From positions 1 through 64,000 of IMG/VR virus record IMGVR_UViG_3300033146_003848: a stretch of 64,000 nt of DNA; one strand, 5' to 3'. Shown here piece by piece: positions 39,899 to 47,978 of the stretch (position 1 is the stretch's first letter; each line of letters begins with the position of its first letter). Source of the stretch: a virus. A program made the translations under genes and the position numbers. The notes beneath the pieces are model-generated. The model saw only the letters and a list, made by a program, of their open reading frames with translations, was not told where the DNA came from and did not search any database.

Positions 39899-40434
39899 TT
39901 CGAAACCTTTACTTCATTTCCCCAAACGTCCCAACCATAACTGTCCATTCTAGCAAACATTTCTAATTTTTGAAATCCTTCTCTATCGGACACCTTCTCT
40001 ATTAAATCTCGCATACGCTCGGGCTTTTGACTATGTTTCATTCGTTTAGCATGGAATGATGTAGTTCCTTGTTGTCGTTTGCCATTAACAACTTTATATG
40101 GAATCATCCCTTTGACTCCAAATAAGCAATGCTCACTTTGTCCTCGAAAATATTGTCCTAATCCAATTCGGTCTTTCGTCCAAGTAATCATCGTTTTATA
40201 TTTAAATCCCCATGCTTCCATCACTTTAAGTCCATCTATCATGAAATTATTAGTTACCCATAAGTATAAGTGAGCATTATCATTTGTTGGTGGAACTAAT
40301 TTCATAATATCTTTAGTTTTCATCAACGGATAATGAGCATCTGCTCCTCGCTTAATCTTCCCTCCACCAGACTCTTTCCAGGGAGGGTCAGCATAAATAA
40401 TATCATATTTCTTATTTGGAAATGGTATTGACAT
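39895..40434 (-). CDS. MT-A70-family adenine methyltransferase
   Basis: 179 residues. D-P-P-W (16-19) with preceding Y-D-I-I-Y-A, then H-Y-P-L-M, a L-Y-L-W-V-T-N strand, and K-R-x-x-H-S-Q-K-P-E-R-M near the C-terminus: the complete MT-A70 signature. Phage and bacterial members methylate adenine N6 in DNA. Third predicted adenine methyltransferase of the window. Start overlaps nothing; 2 bp after the upstream stop. Confidence 0.88.
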   Translation of the reverse strand: MSIPFPNKKYDIIYADPPWKESGGGKIKRGADAHYPLMKTKDIMKLVPPTNDNAHLYLWVTNNFMIDGLKVMEAWGFKYKTMITWTKDRIGLGQYFRGQSEHCLFGVKGMIPYKVVNGKRQQGTTSFHAKRMKHSQKPERMRDLIEKVSDREGFQKLEMFARMDSYGWDVWGNEVKVSK

Positions 40435-40436
40435 TA

Positions 40437-41414
40437 TTATTTACCATTGATTTTAAAATGAATTACTGAAAAATCATTATCATTAGATGATTCCAGTTTT
40501 GGAGCATTCGCATAATATATCGTCTCATTAACCGAAGATGAAGTGGTAAAAGCCAATAAATCTCGTCGCTCATCTATAAATTGTTGACAATCTTTCTCAG
40601 TAACATAAAAATCATCCGCTTGAAGTGAACGTTTTAATGTACTCGTCGATACGCATCCATATGTAGTAAGTAATAACTGAATAGTCTCATCAACATCTTC
40701 AGATGAAGGCTTTTCAAATCGTATTGTATATTTAAAGTAATAGTTTTTATTAGAATGTTTAATTATTTCCCAATCCCACTGTTCATTTTGGGCTAAATCT
40801 GCTAGAAGTTTAACTGCATACGATTGAGTCGCGTAATATCCAGATTCTCTCAAGAAAATTTTCAGATCCTTAGCCGTAATATATCCTAATGTTGACATAA
40901 TAATATTGACGGCTTCTTCGATTCTATCGGAACTAGCATACTCATAATTCGCATACTCATAATTCGCATCTTCATCGTTCAACACAATCTCATCTGAATA
41001 TTTATCAACGATGTCTGTCCAAATATTATATATATCATTGGACATTCCCGAAATCATCGTATCGAAGTCGTTAACAAGTAGATCATATTCATACTTAATA
41101 TTAGTTCGACTTAATTTATTAACTAACTTTAATATCTTAGAAATATATTTAGCATCATTCGTTGATATTGAGTACTCTTCAATTAAAGTTTTTACTATTT
41201 CCATTTCATTAATTCGATTTCCAAAAAAGATCTCTTTAATCGAACTAGTTCTAGATTTGGCACGATCTGAATTTCTAGATTCAGATTCCTCATTCTTTGA
41301 TGACGTAATGTCACTTGAAACTTGAGAATATACAAATTCCTCAAATATGGTTTGAAATAATTCATCAGAAGTATGTTTTTGAACAATACTCAAAAGAGTG
41401 TCTAATACTTGCAT
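40437..41414 (-). CDS. Hypothetical protein with two winged-helix-like repeats
   Basis: I choose ATG 41414 after GTGAGACGACT. 325 residues. N-terminal half is helical with a Ser/Arg-rich linker. The C-terminal half carries two repeats of about 65 residues, each beginning (I/V)-(E/D)-E-(A/T)-(V/I)-x-(I/L)-(I/L) ... Y-(I/V)-(T/S)-x-x-x-L-(K/R) and ending in a beta-wing with Y-Y, which look like tandem winged helices. A tandem NYEYA peptide lies between. Possible DNA-binding or regulatory protein; family not recognised. Directly upstream of the MT-A70 gene. Confidence 0.55.
   Translation of the reverse strand: MQVLDTLLSIVQKHTSDELFQTIFEEFVYSQVSSDITSSKNEESESRNSDRAKSRTSSIKEIFFGNRINEMEIVKTLIEEYSISTNDAKYISKILKLVNKLSRTNIKYEYDLLVNDFDTMISGMSNDIYNIWTDIVDKYSDEIVLNDEDANYEYANYEYASSDRIEEAVNIIMSTLGYITAKDLKIFLRESGYYATQSYAVKLLADLAQNEQWDWEIIKHSNKNYYFKYTIRFEKPSSEDVDETIQLLLTTYGCVSTSTLKRSLQADDFYVTEKDCQQFIDERRDLLAFTTSSSVNETIYYANAPKLESSNDNDFSVIHFKINGK
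40938..40970 (-). repeat. Tandem 15-bp repeat encoding NYEYA
   Basis: CTCATAATTCGCATA occurs twice in tandem (about 40941-40970), encoding A-N-Y-E-Y twice in the winged-helix-like protein. Confidence 0.75.
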
Positions 41415-41442
41415 AGTCGTCTCACTTAAATAATTAATAACA

Positions 41443-41451
41443 ATATAATAT
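41443..41451 (-). promoter_or_regulatory. Extended -10 promoter, TGATATATT
   Basis: Minus strand TGATATATT about 30 bp before the ATG at 41414; weak -35. Confidence 0.45.
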
Positions 41452-41486
41452 ATCATTATATATAATTTATGTGAGAAAAAAATGTC

Positions 41487-42017
41487 CTATTCGTCAAACC
41501 AAATTATATTATTAGATTCTTTAGCGAGTGATAATACCTTGAGATTAAACGTTTCATCATATAACTCTTCAAATAGTCCCATCATTTCAAAAATAACATG
41601 TTGATACCAATATATAAATGAATCGTTCTCATCTGTACGATTAACTGGATCAGAAGAGCATATGGCAATGATTTCTCTTCTAATGTTAGTAATACCTCGC
41701 TCCAATTCATCTATATCATCATCAATTGAATTCTTAGAAACTCTCTTGCGATAAAATTCAACTTCATTTAAATCTCCATCATTTTCAATCTCATAAGAAA
41801 CTATTTTTAATAATTGTAATTGAATATTACATTCAATAAGTTCATCGAGAGTATCACTTATGGTTTTTGCACATGATGCAATCGACTCTTTCATTGTTGA
41901 TGCCCCATAAGATATTATTAGTAATTCTCGAGTTTCAAGATCTATTTTAAAATTAGATATATCTTGTAAAACTCGATCTATATTTGTTGAATAATCAACC
42001 GTAAATTCAAATGCCAT
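41487..42017 (-). CDS. Hypothetical protein, 176 aa, acidic helical
   Basis: Start after GAGGTATTCCAAA. Acidic and Asp/Glu/Asn-rich, with long helices (LDELIECNIQLQLLKI, DDIDELERGITNIRREIIAI). Aromatic patch FIYWYQHVIFEMMGLF in the C-terminal third. No family recognised. Last gene of the Met-rich cluster operon. Confidence 0.65.
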   Translation of the reverse strand: MAFEFTVDYSTNIDRVLQDISNFKIDLETRELLIISYGASTMKESIASCAKTISDTLDELIECNIQLQLLKIVSYEIENDGDLNEVEFYRKRVSKNSIDDDIDELERGITNIRREIIAICSSDPVNRTDENDSFIYWYQHVIFEMMGLFEELYDETFNLKVLSLAKESNNIIWFDE

Positions 42018-42045
42018 TTTGGAATACCTCTTTTGTTACAATTCA

Positions 42046-42168
42046 CTATTCAGGGTTAAAATCGCCAGACTTTTCAACAGCATATGTTTTAAATTTAACA
42101 TTGCATTTTGAAATAGAATCAATAACAATATTGATATCAACGAACCCATTCACATTAAGTATTTCCAT
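42046..42168 (-). CDS. Microprotein, 40 aa
   Basis: ATG 42168 after a perfect AAGGAGG at 6-7 bp; stop TAG at 42048-42046. Product MEILNVNGFVDINIVIDSIS... with one Cys and a beta-like hydrophobic stretch. The strong ribosome binding site and position in the operon argue that it is real. Function unknown. Confidence 0.6.
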   Translation of the reverse strand: MEILNVNGFVDINIVIDSISKCNVKFKTYAVEKSGDFNPE

Positions 42169-42203
42169 AAGAACCTCCTTTATATTATTATTTAACAAGC
42201 AAT

Positions 42204-42476
42204 CTACTTGTTGTTTTTCATATTATTCATCATCATCATCATCATCATAGGATCAATATTTGATTCTCCAGACTTAGAATTCATCATCATCATCATCATC
42301 ATAGGATCAATATTTGATTCTCCAGACTTAGAATTCATCATCATCATCATCATCATAGGATTATTCATCATATTAGCACTCCTTGATTTTTTACCTAGCA
42401 TTGAATTAGCCACACCATTGACTAATTTATTCTCTACATTTCGTTGAACTTTTTCATTAAAACTTTTCGCTTTCAT
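42204..42476 (-). CDS. Poly-methionine repeat protein, 90 aa
   Basis: I choose ATG 42476 after GGAGAAAATT. The N-terminal half is basic (MKAKSFNEKVQRNVENK). The C-terminal half has three runs of seven Met, the second and third each preceded by the 11-residue N-S-K-S-G-E-S-N-I-D-P, then N-N-M-K-N-N-K. The 54-bp DNA repeat is exact. Poly-Met stretches make flexible, hydrophobic surfaces (as in the SRP54 M domain), can bind copper and scavenge oxidants. Function unknown; clearly related in composition to the next two Met-rich proteins. Confidence 0.75.
   Translation of the reverse strand: MKAKSFNEKVQRNVENKLVNGVANSMLGKKSRSANMMNNPMMMMMMMNSKSGESNIDPMMMMMMMNSKSGESNIDPMMMMMMMNNMKNNK
42229..42360 (-). 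repeat. 54-bp tandem repeat with ATG runs (CAT on + strand)
   Basis: Three runs of seven CAT triplets (Met on the minus strand) separated by two identical linkers; period 54 bp. Both the triplet runs and the tandem unit are prone to length change. Confidence 0.9.
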
Positions 42477-42477
42477 A

Positions 42478-42867
42478 TTAATTTTCTCCATTCATACTGT
42501 TTGCGAGTAACCACATTTTTAAAAACGAATTCGACTTAGATCTTGATGAATCCATCATCGCACACTCTTTATCTTTTTCCATTGGAGCATATCGTTTTAA
42601 TAAATCGCTCATCATTCTAGATTTTAAAATTTCAATCGAATTATCATCATGTAGTTTCATAACCATATCGCTTCCATACAAAACTCGTCTAGGAATCGTC
42701 GATATTGAATTTGAATTTGGATCACAAATGACTAATAATTGAGTTTTTATACCTAATTCATTTAACTTCGATATTTCTCGATGAATATTATCCATTGAGA
42801 CTTGAATATCTTCTGCCTTCAAAAGATGATTCAGACTAGTTGCATCATTTATCTTTATTGACATCAT
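42478..42867 (-). CDS. Hypothetical protein, 129 aa, in the Met-rich cluster
   Basis: Start ATGATG at 42867 after GAGGAGAAGT. Helical N-terminus, central strand (TQLLVICDPNSNS) that resembles the Met-rich cluster's SH3-like segments only loosely, and C-terminus with several Met (CAMMDSS, FLKMWLLANSM). Not recognised. Overlaps neighbours by 1 and 23 bp. Confidence 0.65.
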   Translation of the reverse strand: MMSIKINDATSLNHLLKAEDIQVSMDNIHREISKLNELGIKTQLLVICDPNSNSISTIPRRVLYGSDMVMKLHDDNSIEILKSRMMSDLLKRYAPMEKDKECAMMDSSRSKSNSFLKMWLLANSMNGEN

Positions 42868-43057
42868 TACTTCTCCTCATATTTTGCATCATTTGCATCA
42901 TCATCATCATTTTGAACATCTTTCGATTCGAACTCTTAGATGAAGAATTCGAACTAGCAAATGAACTCATGACACTATCAATTGTACTTCTTGGACTCGA
43001 AGAGTTAATATCATCAAACTTAGTAATTGCATCAATCAAATTAAAATCTATTATCAT
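42845..43057 (-). CDS. Small Ser/Met-rich protein, 70 aa
   Basis: Start after TAAGGAGG. Ser-rich centre (SSPRSTIDSVMSSFASSNSSSKSSN), then R-K-M-F-K-M-M-M-M-M-Q-M-M-Q-N-M-R-R-S. It is the second of three neighbouring proteins with a Met run. The basic residues flanking the Met run suggest RNA or membrane contact (inference). Confidence 0.65.
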   Translation of the reverse strand: MIIDFNLIDAITKFDDINSSSPRSTIDSVMSSFASSNSSSKSSNRKMFKMMMMMQMMQNMRRSNDVNKDK

Positions 43058-43111
43058 AAGTTCCTCCTTAAATAAGAGGGAGAATGAACTCCCTCTAGTA
43101 ATTACAAAAAA

Positions 43112-43921
43112 CTATTCAGCAGAGTTTTCAGTGTCGACTTTAGTTGCTGTCTTTTTGGCAGTTCTTTTAGTGGATTTTTTAGCAGGTTTAGCAGGTTTTG
43201 CTGTTGATGCTTCAGGAAACATTGCAACAAAAGGATTTGCATTATTGTTTCCATTTCCTCCCATCATGTTCATCATCATCATCATCTCAAATGGATCCAT
43301 GCTAGAATCACCACTCATCATCAAGAAAGGCAACATTTTGTTAATATCTGTTCCATCATTATTCCCATTGAAGATTCCACTCATCATGTTCATCATCATT
43401 ATGTCGCCCATTTGGCCTCCCATAATATCATCTCCACTATCTCCCATCATCAACATCATCATCATTGGATTACTCATAATATTAGACATATCCATATTCT
43501 CAGGATTTCCATCTTGAATTCCCATTAGAGAAAAAAGTGAGATGACTTTAGTGAAGAAAAGCATATTTCCCATTATAGATTTAATAGGATGAACAACAAT
43601 AGTTTCATTTGCACCAAAATCATACGCTTCAATTCTTCCATCAGGTCTAATTTCACTTGCAAAAAGAACTTTCTCTTTATGAAGAATGATATCTCCAACA
43701 TTAACTTGATTCACTGGCATTTTGAAGAATGAATCTCCTCCTGATTTAAATACCATATCTGCAACATTTGTTACAGAACAAGTCTTTGGTTCAAAAGTGA
43801 TCCAACTACCTTCTGAATCTCTTACTGCAATTCCTTTTGGACTCATAGCAAATCTACCATCAGATAGTTTACCGAATTCCATGTTGCCAAACATTTTACT
43901 CAAATTCATTTTTCCAAACAT
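43112..43921 (-). CDS. Met-rich phage protein with beta-barrel N-terminus and Lys/Ala tail
   Basis: 269 residues, start after AAAGGAG. Residues 1-130: beta-rich, with G-K-L-S-D-G-R-F-A-M-S, V-N-V-G-D-I-I-L-H and E-A-Y-D-F-G-A-N-E-T-I, like repeated SH3-type barrels. Residues 140-225: low-complexity Met/Asn/Gly/Asp with M4-L-M-M and M5-N-M-M runs. C-terminus: K-P-A-K-P-A-K-K-S-T-K-R-T-A-K-K-T-A, a histone H1-like basic tail. I have seen similar Met-rich proteins in unannotated large phage genomes; function is unknown. Two promoters upstream, so possibly well expressed. Confidence 0.75.
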   Translation of the reverse strand: MFGKMNLSKMFGNMEFGKLSDGRFAMSPKGIAVRDSEGSWITFEPKTCSVTNVADMVFKSGGDSFFKMPVNQVNVGDIILHKEKVLFASEIRPDGRIEAYDFGANETIVVHPIKSIMGNMLFFTKVISLFSLMGIQDGNPENMDMSNIMSNPMMMMLMMGDSGDDIMGGQMGDIMMMNMMSGIFNGNNDGTDINKMLPFLMMSGDSSMDPFEMMMMMNMMGGNGNNNANPFVAMFPEASTAKPAKPAKKSTKRTAKKTATKVDTENSAE

Positions 43922-43990
43922 ACTTTTCTCCTTTAAAAATAAAAAACAACCATAACTCTCAAAACGACTGTATCATTCAATCACATATAC

Positions 43991-44019
43991 AATATAACAT
44001 AACTAAGTCTCGAAGTCAA
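43991..44019 (-). promoter_or_regulatory. Early/middle promoter, TTGACT-N17-TATATT
   Basis: Minus strand: TTGACT (44019-44014), 17-bp spacer ending in TGT, TATATT (43996-43991). Upstream of the large Met-rich gene. Confidence 0.75.
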
Positions 44020-44081
44020 TTATTATCAAAAATAAAAAGACCAAACAAATGACACATTAGTTATGAGTACTAAGTCAGTAT

Positions 44082-44110
44082 AATATATCACAATTAATTA
44101 AAAAACGCAA
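44082..44110 (-). promoter_or_regulatory. Second promoter, TTGCGT-N17-TATATT
   Basis: Minus strand TTGCGT (44110-44105), 17-bp spacer ending in TGA, TATATT (44087-44082). In tandem with the promoter at 43991. The 295-bp space 43922-44215 holds these and no gene. Confidence 0.5.
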
Positions 44111-44215
44111 ATATAATAATCCTAATTGTCAAAATTAATTTTTGGATATCTCATTTTAATTAACTCACTAAATCGAATCGAAATAATCATGCGACTTTCG
44201 AAATTCATAACAGTA

Positions 44216-44794
44216 TCAACTATCATAACGATAATCTAATGGTTCATCCATAGATTCCTCATTCTCATATGTTTCATAATCAGCATATTCTTTCTCTGAA
44301 ACGTTTTTTATATGAATGCTTAATCCTAATAGAGATTCTATAGTATCTTCACCAATATATTCCATTCCCCATTCCGATCCCAATTCAGCATAATGAGTCA
44401 ATCTCATTTCGGATAATTCATCATCAGTAATTCCATCTATATCATCGAACATCGTTACCAATGCATCTCCATATTTATGATCACTATACTCGTCCCATAG
44501 ATTAAATTCACGATCACCCATTCGCTCTTGAATTTCAGCAACTAATGCCAAAAAGGCATCAATATCTGTACCAATTTTTGCTTTTAATTTAGTATTGCTA
44601 TATAATGCTCCATGTTCAGAAACATATGTATCATAGTATGCATATTTCACAAATACAGCAAAAAATGTTCCTTTTTCCATCACTTTACCATACTCATTCA
44701 CAAAATATCCAGCCTTAGAAACTTCTTCCCACAATTCATCTCGCTCGATGTTGTTTTTATCTACGGCATCTTGAAAATATTCTTTATTCTTCAT
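44216..44794 (-). CDS. Hypothetical acidic protein, 192 aa
   Basis: Start ATG 44794 after AGGAGAATA. Acidic, Tyr/Glu-rich, especially the C-terminus (EKEYADYETYENEESMDEPLD). The centre has helices with DDIDGITDDELSEM. No family recognised. The strong negative charge suggests a DNA-mimic or scaffold-like possibility, which is speculation. Confidence 0.65.
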   Translation of the reverse strand: MKNKEYFQDAVDKNNIERDELWEEVSKAGYFVNEYGKVMEKGTFFAVFVKYAYYDTYVSEHGALYSNTKLKAKIGTDIDAFLALVAEIQERMGDREFNLWDEYSDHKYGDALVTMFDDIDGITDDELSEMRLTHYAELGSEWGMEYIGEDTIESLLGLSIHIKNVSEKEYADYETYENEESMDEPLDYRYDS

Positions 44795-45551
44795 TATTCT
44801 CCTCTTTTAATTTATTCAATAACTTGCTAATTCCACTTTCTAATCTGAGATGTGGATCTAGATGAGTCCCTATGTTATTATCATCAACACGTCCCACACT
44901 GTTCTCTTCTTCTAGTTGTGAATCGTTATCATAATACTGCATAATATCATTTGATACGGAATCTTTCGAAAATCTAGAAAGAGACTCGTTTAATTCATTT
45001 TGATATTGTCGTTCAGTCGAAAGTGTATTTGAACGAACTCTTAATACTTTAGATAATTCCTGCTCAGTTAATATATAAATCTTCTCATCAACCTTGATAG
45101 AAGAAGAACTCCATAGAAAATTCATCTTATCTTGAATAAATATACCTAGTTCTTTTATGATATTGGCTCTAAAAATCATTCGAGATACTCCATCAGGAGC
45201 AATCGTTAGTTCTCCACTAGAATTCTCAAACTTCAACTTATCGGATGATGATGCAGAAATAGGACAAGTAAATTTTTCAAAATCTTTAAGGGTTAGAGAA
45301 TCTCGTCGTTCATCGTAAGCATCCATATATTTTTTTGTAATTAGTTCTTCATTGGAGTTTTCACTTTTTAATCTAGCAAATTCTTTCAATAAGTTATCAA
45401 CTTTATGTGTGATGTCTTTCCATTCACCAGACATCGTTTTAGCCATCAGTTTGAGATCATTAAACTCAAACTCTACATATGCCTCTCCGGACGATTCTCT
45501 TCGTTCTTTAATAAATTTCAACGCTAATAGTTGAAAAAAGTCTAGGTTCAT
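44784..45551 (-). CDS. Hypothetical protein, 255 aa
   Basis: I choose ATG 45551 after GGAGGATAAA. Alpha/beta N-terminus (AYVEFEFNDLKLMAKTM), a central F-T-C-P-I-S-A-S-S-S-D segment, then I-Y-I-L-T-E-Q-E-L-S-K-V-L-R-V-R and an acidic Asn/Asp-rich C-terminus. No family recognised. Overlaps the next gene by 11 bp. Confidence 0.65.
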   Translation of the reverse strand: MNLDFFQLLALKFIKERRESSGEAYVEFEFNDLKLMAKTMSGEWKDITHKVDNLLKEFARLKSENSNEELITKKYMDAYDERRDSLTLKDFEKFTCPISASSSDKLKFENSSGELTIAPDGVSRMIFRANIIKELGIFIQDKMNFLWSSSSIKVDEKIYILTEQELSKVLRVRSNTLSTERQYQNELNESLSRFSKDSVSNDIMQYYDNDSQLEEENSVGRVDDNNIGTHLDPHLRLESGISKLLNKLKEENNEE

Positions 45552-45552
45552 T

Positions 45553-45930
45553 TTATCCTCCAATTGTTAAATATAAACCAGGGTCATGTATTATTTTTTG
45601 CATTGTTGAATATGAATCGGGATCGACAATCAACTCGCAATTTATTTTGAATGGAGATATAGTGCCAGGCAATCGCATTGAATATCTGTCATGTGAAAAC
45701 GATATTTCATCCATTACTAACTCATCTATTGAATAATTCACTATTTGAATTGGAACTTTGATATTCATAGCATTACTAAGTCTAGAGCATTCCATTGCTT
45801 GATGTTGAGATAAATTTAACAATTCTGCATTTTTTCGTTCTAAATCCGCAATTACAGTCTGCATTTTGACAGTTTCACTTGTTAATTTATCATTTAATCG
45901 TTTGAGTTTCATTAAAAGTAATTTGATCAT
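45553..45930 (-). CDS. Hypothetical coiled-coil protein, 125 aa
   Basis: I choose ATG 45930 after GGGAG with 8-bp spacing. N-terminal two-fifths is a coiled coil (LKRLNDKLTSETVKMQTVIADLERKNAELL); the rest is a beta-rich domain (PIQIVNYSIDELVMDEISF, INCELIVDPDS) ending T-I-G-G. First gene of the operon down to 44216. Function unknown. Confidence 0.7.
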   Translation of the reverse strand: MIKLLLMKLKRLNDKLTSETVKMQTVIADLERKNAELLNLSQHQAMECSRLSNAMNIKVPIQIVNYSIDELVMDEISFSHDRYSMRLPGTISPFKINCELIVDPDSYSTMQKIIHDPGLYLTIGG

Positions 45931-45960
45931 ATAAAAATCTCCCAAAAGTTTCATTAATAT

Positions 45961-45969
45961 AATATATCA
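45961..45969 (-). promoter_or_regulatory. Extended -10 promoter, TGATATATT
   Basis: Minus strand TGATATATT about 30 bp before the start at 45930; -35 CGTACA is weak. Confidence 0.45.
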
Positions 45970-46000
45970 AATAATGCGAAATTTGTACGAAGATTTTAAC

Positions 46001-46480
46001 CTAATTTAATCGTTGAAGATCAGGAGCAATTCTGAATTCGATATCAGGCTCTCCTTGAGAAAATGTATGAAGAGTATCTTGAATTTCCATAATATCATCG
46101 TTGGTATAGGCGATATCATAGGTAATGATAATTTTTTTCTTATCATATTTAATGTCACGAAAGAAACGCATAAAAACCTTTTCGTTCTTAATCAAGGAGA
46201 TGAATTCATCATCTTGAAGCACTTTCATATCTCCCTTACTATTATCGATCAATTTTATTATAAATTCTTTAACTATATCTCGAACTTTTTCAGCAGGAGT
46301 CAATTCAACGTTAGACGAGAAACTACCTTCAACTTCAGTTCCAAATGGCTTATTGTGAGTGTTTGATGGTTGTATGTATTTATTTTGAGGTAATCCTCTA
46401 TCTGGCATAGTAGGTTGTTCTCCTACGGGCATGTCGTATCCAGCATATTCAGTTAAAAAATTAGCGTTTAGTTTTACCAC
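46001..46480 (-). CDS. Hypothetical protein, 159 aa, possible late/head protein
   Basis: Start GTG 46480 after AAGGAG. N-terminus begins (M)VKLNANFLTEYAGYDMP: F-L-T-E fits an L-x-E prohead protease site. Middle is Pro/Asn-rich and disordered; C-terminal half is alpha/beta (KIIITYDIAYTNDDIMEIQDTL). A late-type box AATAAATA is upstream. No family recognised. Confidence 0.6.
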   Translation of the reverse strand: MVKLNANFLTEYAGYDMPVGEQPTMPDRGLPQNKYIQPSNTHNKPFGTEVEGSFSSNVELTPAEKVRDIVKEFIIKLIDNSKGDMKVLQDDEFISLIKNEKVFMRFFRDIKYDKKKIIITYDIAYTNDDIMEIQDTLHTFSQGEPDIEFRIAPDLQRLN

Positions 46481-46508
46481 AATAATCTCCTTAAATAATT
46501 TATAGTAT

Positions 46509-46516
46509 TATTTATT
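46509..46516 (-). promoter_or_regulatory. Late-type promoter box AATAAATA
   Basis: Minus-strand AATAAATA, with a second TATAAATT just downstream (46505-46498), before the GTG at 46480. AT-rich context, no TTGACA at 17 bp. Confidence 0.4.
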
Positions 46517-46536
46517 ATTTGATATATTCAATGAAA

Positions 46537-46758
46537 TTAATCTTCTCCTAGCATCAAAAACACCTTCCCATTCTCATTCGTCCATAAAAAGAATGATAGT
46601 TTCAATAATTTCTTTAAATCATTAACATCTAAATCTAAATAGTCCACATCAACTACTTGAAGATATCCTGCTCCAAAAAAATCAGACGTAAATGTTATTT
46701 TACCAGAATATTTATCAATGATATCACAGGCTATCTTTAAATTATATGGATCAATCAA
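46537..46758 (-). CDS. Hypothetical protein, 73 aa
   Basis: Start overlaps the stop of the adenylyltransferase gene. Acidic alpha/beta protein (ITFTSDFFGAGYLQVVDVDYLDLDV) ending in LMLGED. Family unknown. Last gene of the NAD-linked transcript from promoter 47992. Confidence 0.6.
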   Translation of the reverse strand: MIDPYNLKIACDIIDKYSGKITFTSDFFGAGYLQVVDVDYLDLDVNDLKKLLKLSFFLWTNENGKVFLMLGED

Positions 46759-47543
46759 CTGTTTCTCCTCTCAGTTATTTCTTCTCGAATTCTAGTAATT
46801 TCCTCATGAAATCCTTGAACATCTTTAATATTTGTTGCACGAGTCATTTTTGCAAATATTTGAGTAATATCATCTTCCAGTTGATCGATAGCACTTTCAC
46901 ACCAATATGGAGTAATATTATCAGTTAACTCAACGAAATGCGGCTCATCGTTATTAGGATGATAACATCTTGTAACTAAACTCCCTGACGTTTTCATAAA
47001 CTTACATTGCTTACATAGATTCATTTCATAATCATCTCGCTTCGCTTTTTCCCAATATTTCATGATTAATTCGAATGACTTTGCTCCAACTAAATGACTA
47101 ATTTTCTCATTTCGATGAAGTCTATCACGAATATCAGTGGCTGAAATTCCCAACTCATTTCGATCCACAATATCATATTGGAATTTATAAGATGTATACA
47201 TCAGCAGATCAGTCATTTCTCCTCCGTAGAATGTTACATCTATTGGAGTTGCATTTTTTTTCCAAAGAGTAATTTGATCCCACAAGGAAGTTATCCAAAT
47301 ATCTAAATCATTCATGTCAGCCAACGGAGCAACTCTTAATTTTGGGAACTCTCGTTGGATAATCTTACGTCTCTCTTGATATTTAAACCAAAACATACTC
47401 TCATCAAAAATATGAGAATTCGCACTCCCTATTAATAATAAACAATTATTAATACCATATTTTTCAATCATTATATTAATAGTATTAATGTGTCCTCTAT
47501 GAAGGGGATTAAATTTACCTACAATTGCCGCAAGGTCTTTCAC
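46755..47543 (-). CDS. Nicotinamide/nicotinate mononucleotide adenylyltransferase-like protein
   Basis: I place the start at GTG 47543: GGAG lies 6 bp upstream and GTG overlaps the previous stop (TAGTG). 262 residues. Nucleotidyltransferase motif G-K-F-N-P-L-H-R-G-H (9-18; typical G-x-F-x-P-x-H-x-G-H) and I-S-A-T-D-I-R (about 133-139; typical I-S-x-T-x-x-R) are both intact. This pair is the hallmark of NadD/NadR/NadM adenylyltransferases. After about 170 it has a Cys-rich tail (CKQCK ... C ... C) that may bind zinc, not usual in NadD. It would turn NaMN (or NMN) into NaAD (or NAD). With PncA, PncB and NadE it completes a pathway. Confidence 0.8.
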   Translation of the reverse strand: MKDLAAIVGKFNPLHRGHINTINIMIEKYGINNCLLLIGSANSHIFDESMFWFKYQERRKIIQREFPKLRVAPLADMNDLDIWITSLWDQITLWKKNATPIDVTFYGGEMTDLLMYTSYKFQYDIVDRNELGISATDIRDRLHRNEKISHLVGAKSFELIMKYWEKAKRDDYEMNLCKQCKFMKTSGSLVTRCYHPNNDEPHFVELTDNITPYWCESAIDQLEDDITQIFAKMTRATNIKDVQGFHEEITRIREEITERRNS

Positions 47544-47953
47544 TATTTTCTCCATTCGTTAGGTGATTCATTTATCAGCAGTGTTATTGTTACATTCACA
47601 TTATTATGATGTGCTCCTGTTCTCAAATCGAAAAGTTCAGATTGTAAATTTTCATTTTTAGATAGTAATAAATTGAAATTATCAATATATATATCTGTAT
47701 AATCTCCACTCTCAATGAAATTAACTATCTTATCTAAACTTTCAGAATCTTCTACCCAACACTCACAAACAGTTCCACAACTAGGTTTACCATACAAGTC
47801 ACATAATCTTTCTATAGACTCTTCAGTGGTTACAAATAAACTTCTCTTTTCATTTTGGGCTAAGAATGATGAATACAACTCTTTAGTTTTACCACTATGA
47901 GCAGTATTACTTATTTGAATGAATGTTGGTACATTTGTTTTTTTAAAATTCAT
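47543..47953 (-). CDS. Small P-loop protein, 136 aa
   Basis: I choose ATG 47953, 6 bp after GAGGAA; a TTG further upstream is less likely. Near the N-terminus I-S-N-T-A-H-S-G-K-T (about 13-22) is a Walker A-like loop (x-x-x-x-G-K-T), and D-I-Y-I-D-N-F near 95 is a Walker B-like strand, so it may bind ATP. Short for a full ATPase. It sits between NadE and the adenylyltransferase gene, overlapping the latter, so a link to NAD metabolism or to thymidine-kinase-like functions is possible. Family not recognised. Confidence 0.5.
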   Translation of the reverse strand: MNFKKTNVPTFIQISNTAHSGKTKELYSSFLAQNEKRSLFVTTEESIERLCDLYGKPSCGTVCECWVEDSESLDKIVNFIESGDYTDIYIDNFNLLLSKNENLQSELFDLRTGAHHNNVNVTITLLINESPNEWRK

Positions 47954-47978
47954 AATCATTTCCTCATTTAAATTAATA

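Noticed and set aside
42208-43517. Long plus-strand frames rich in Ile in the Met-rich region
   Set aside because: They are reverse reading of CAT/ATG and CATCAT runs; no ribosome binding sites and all lie opposite well-formed minus genes.
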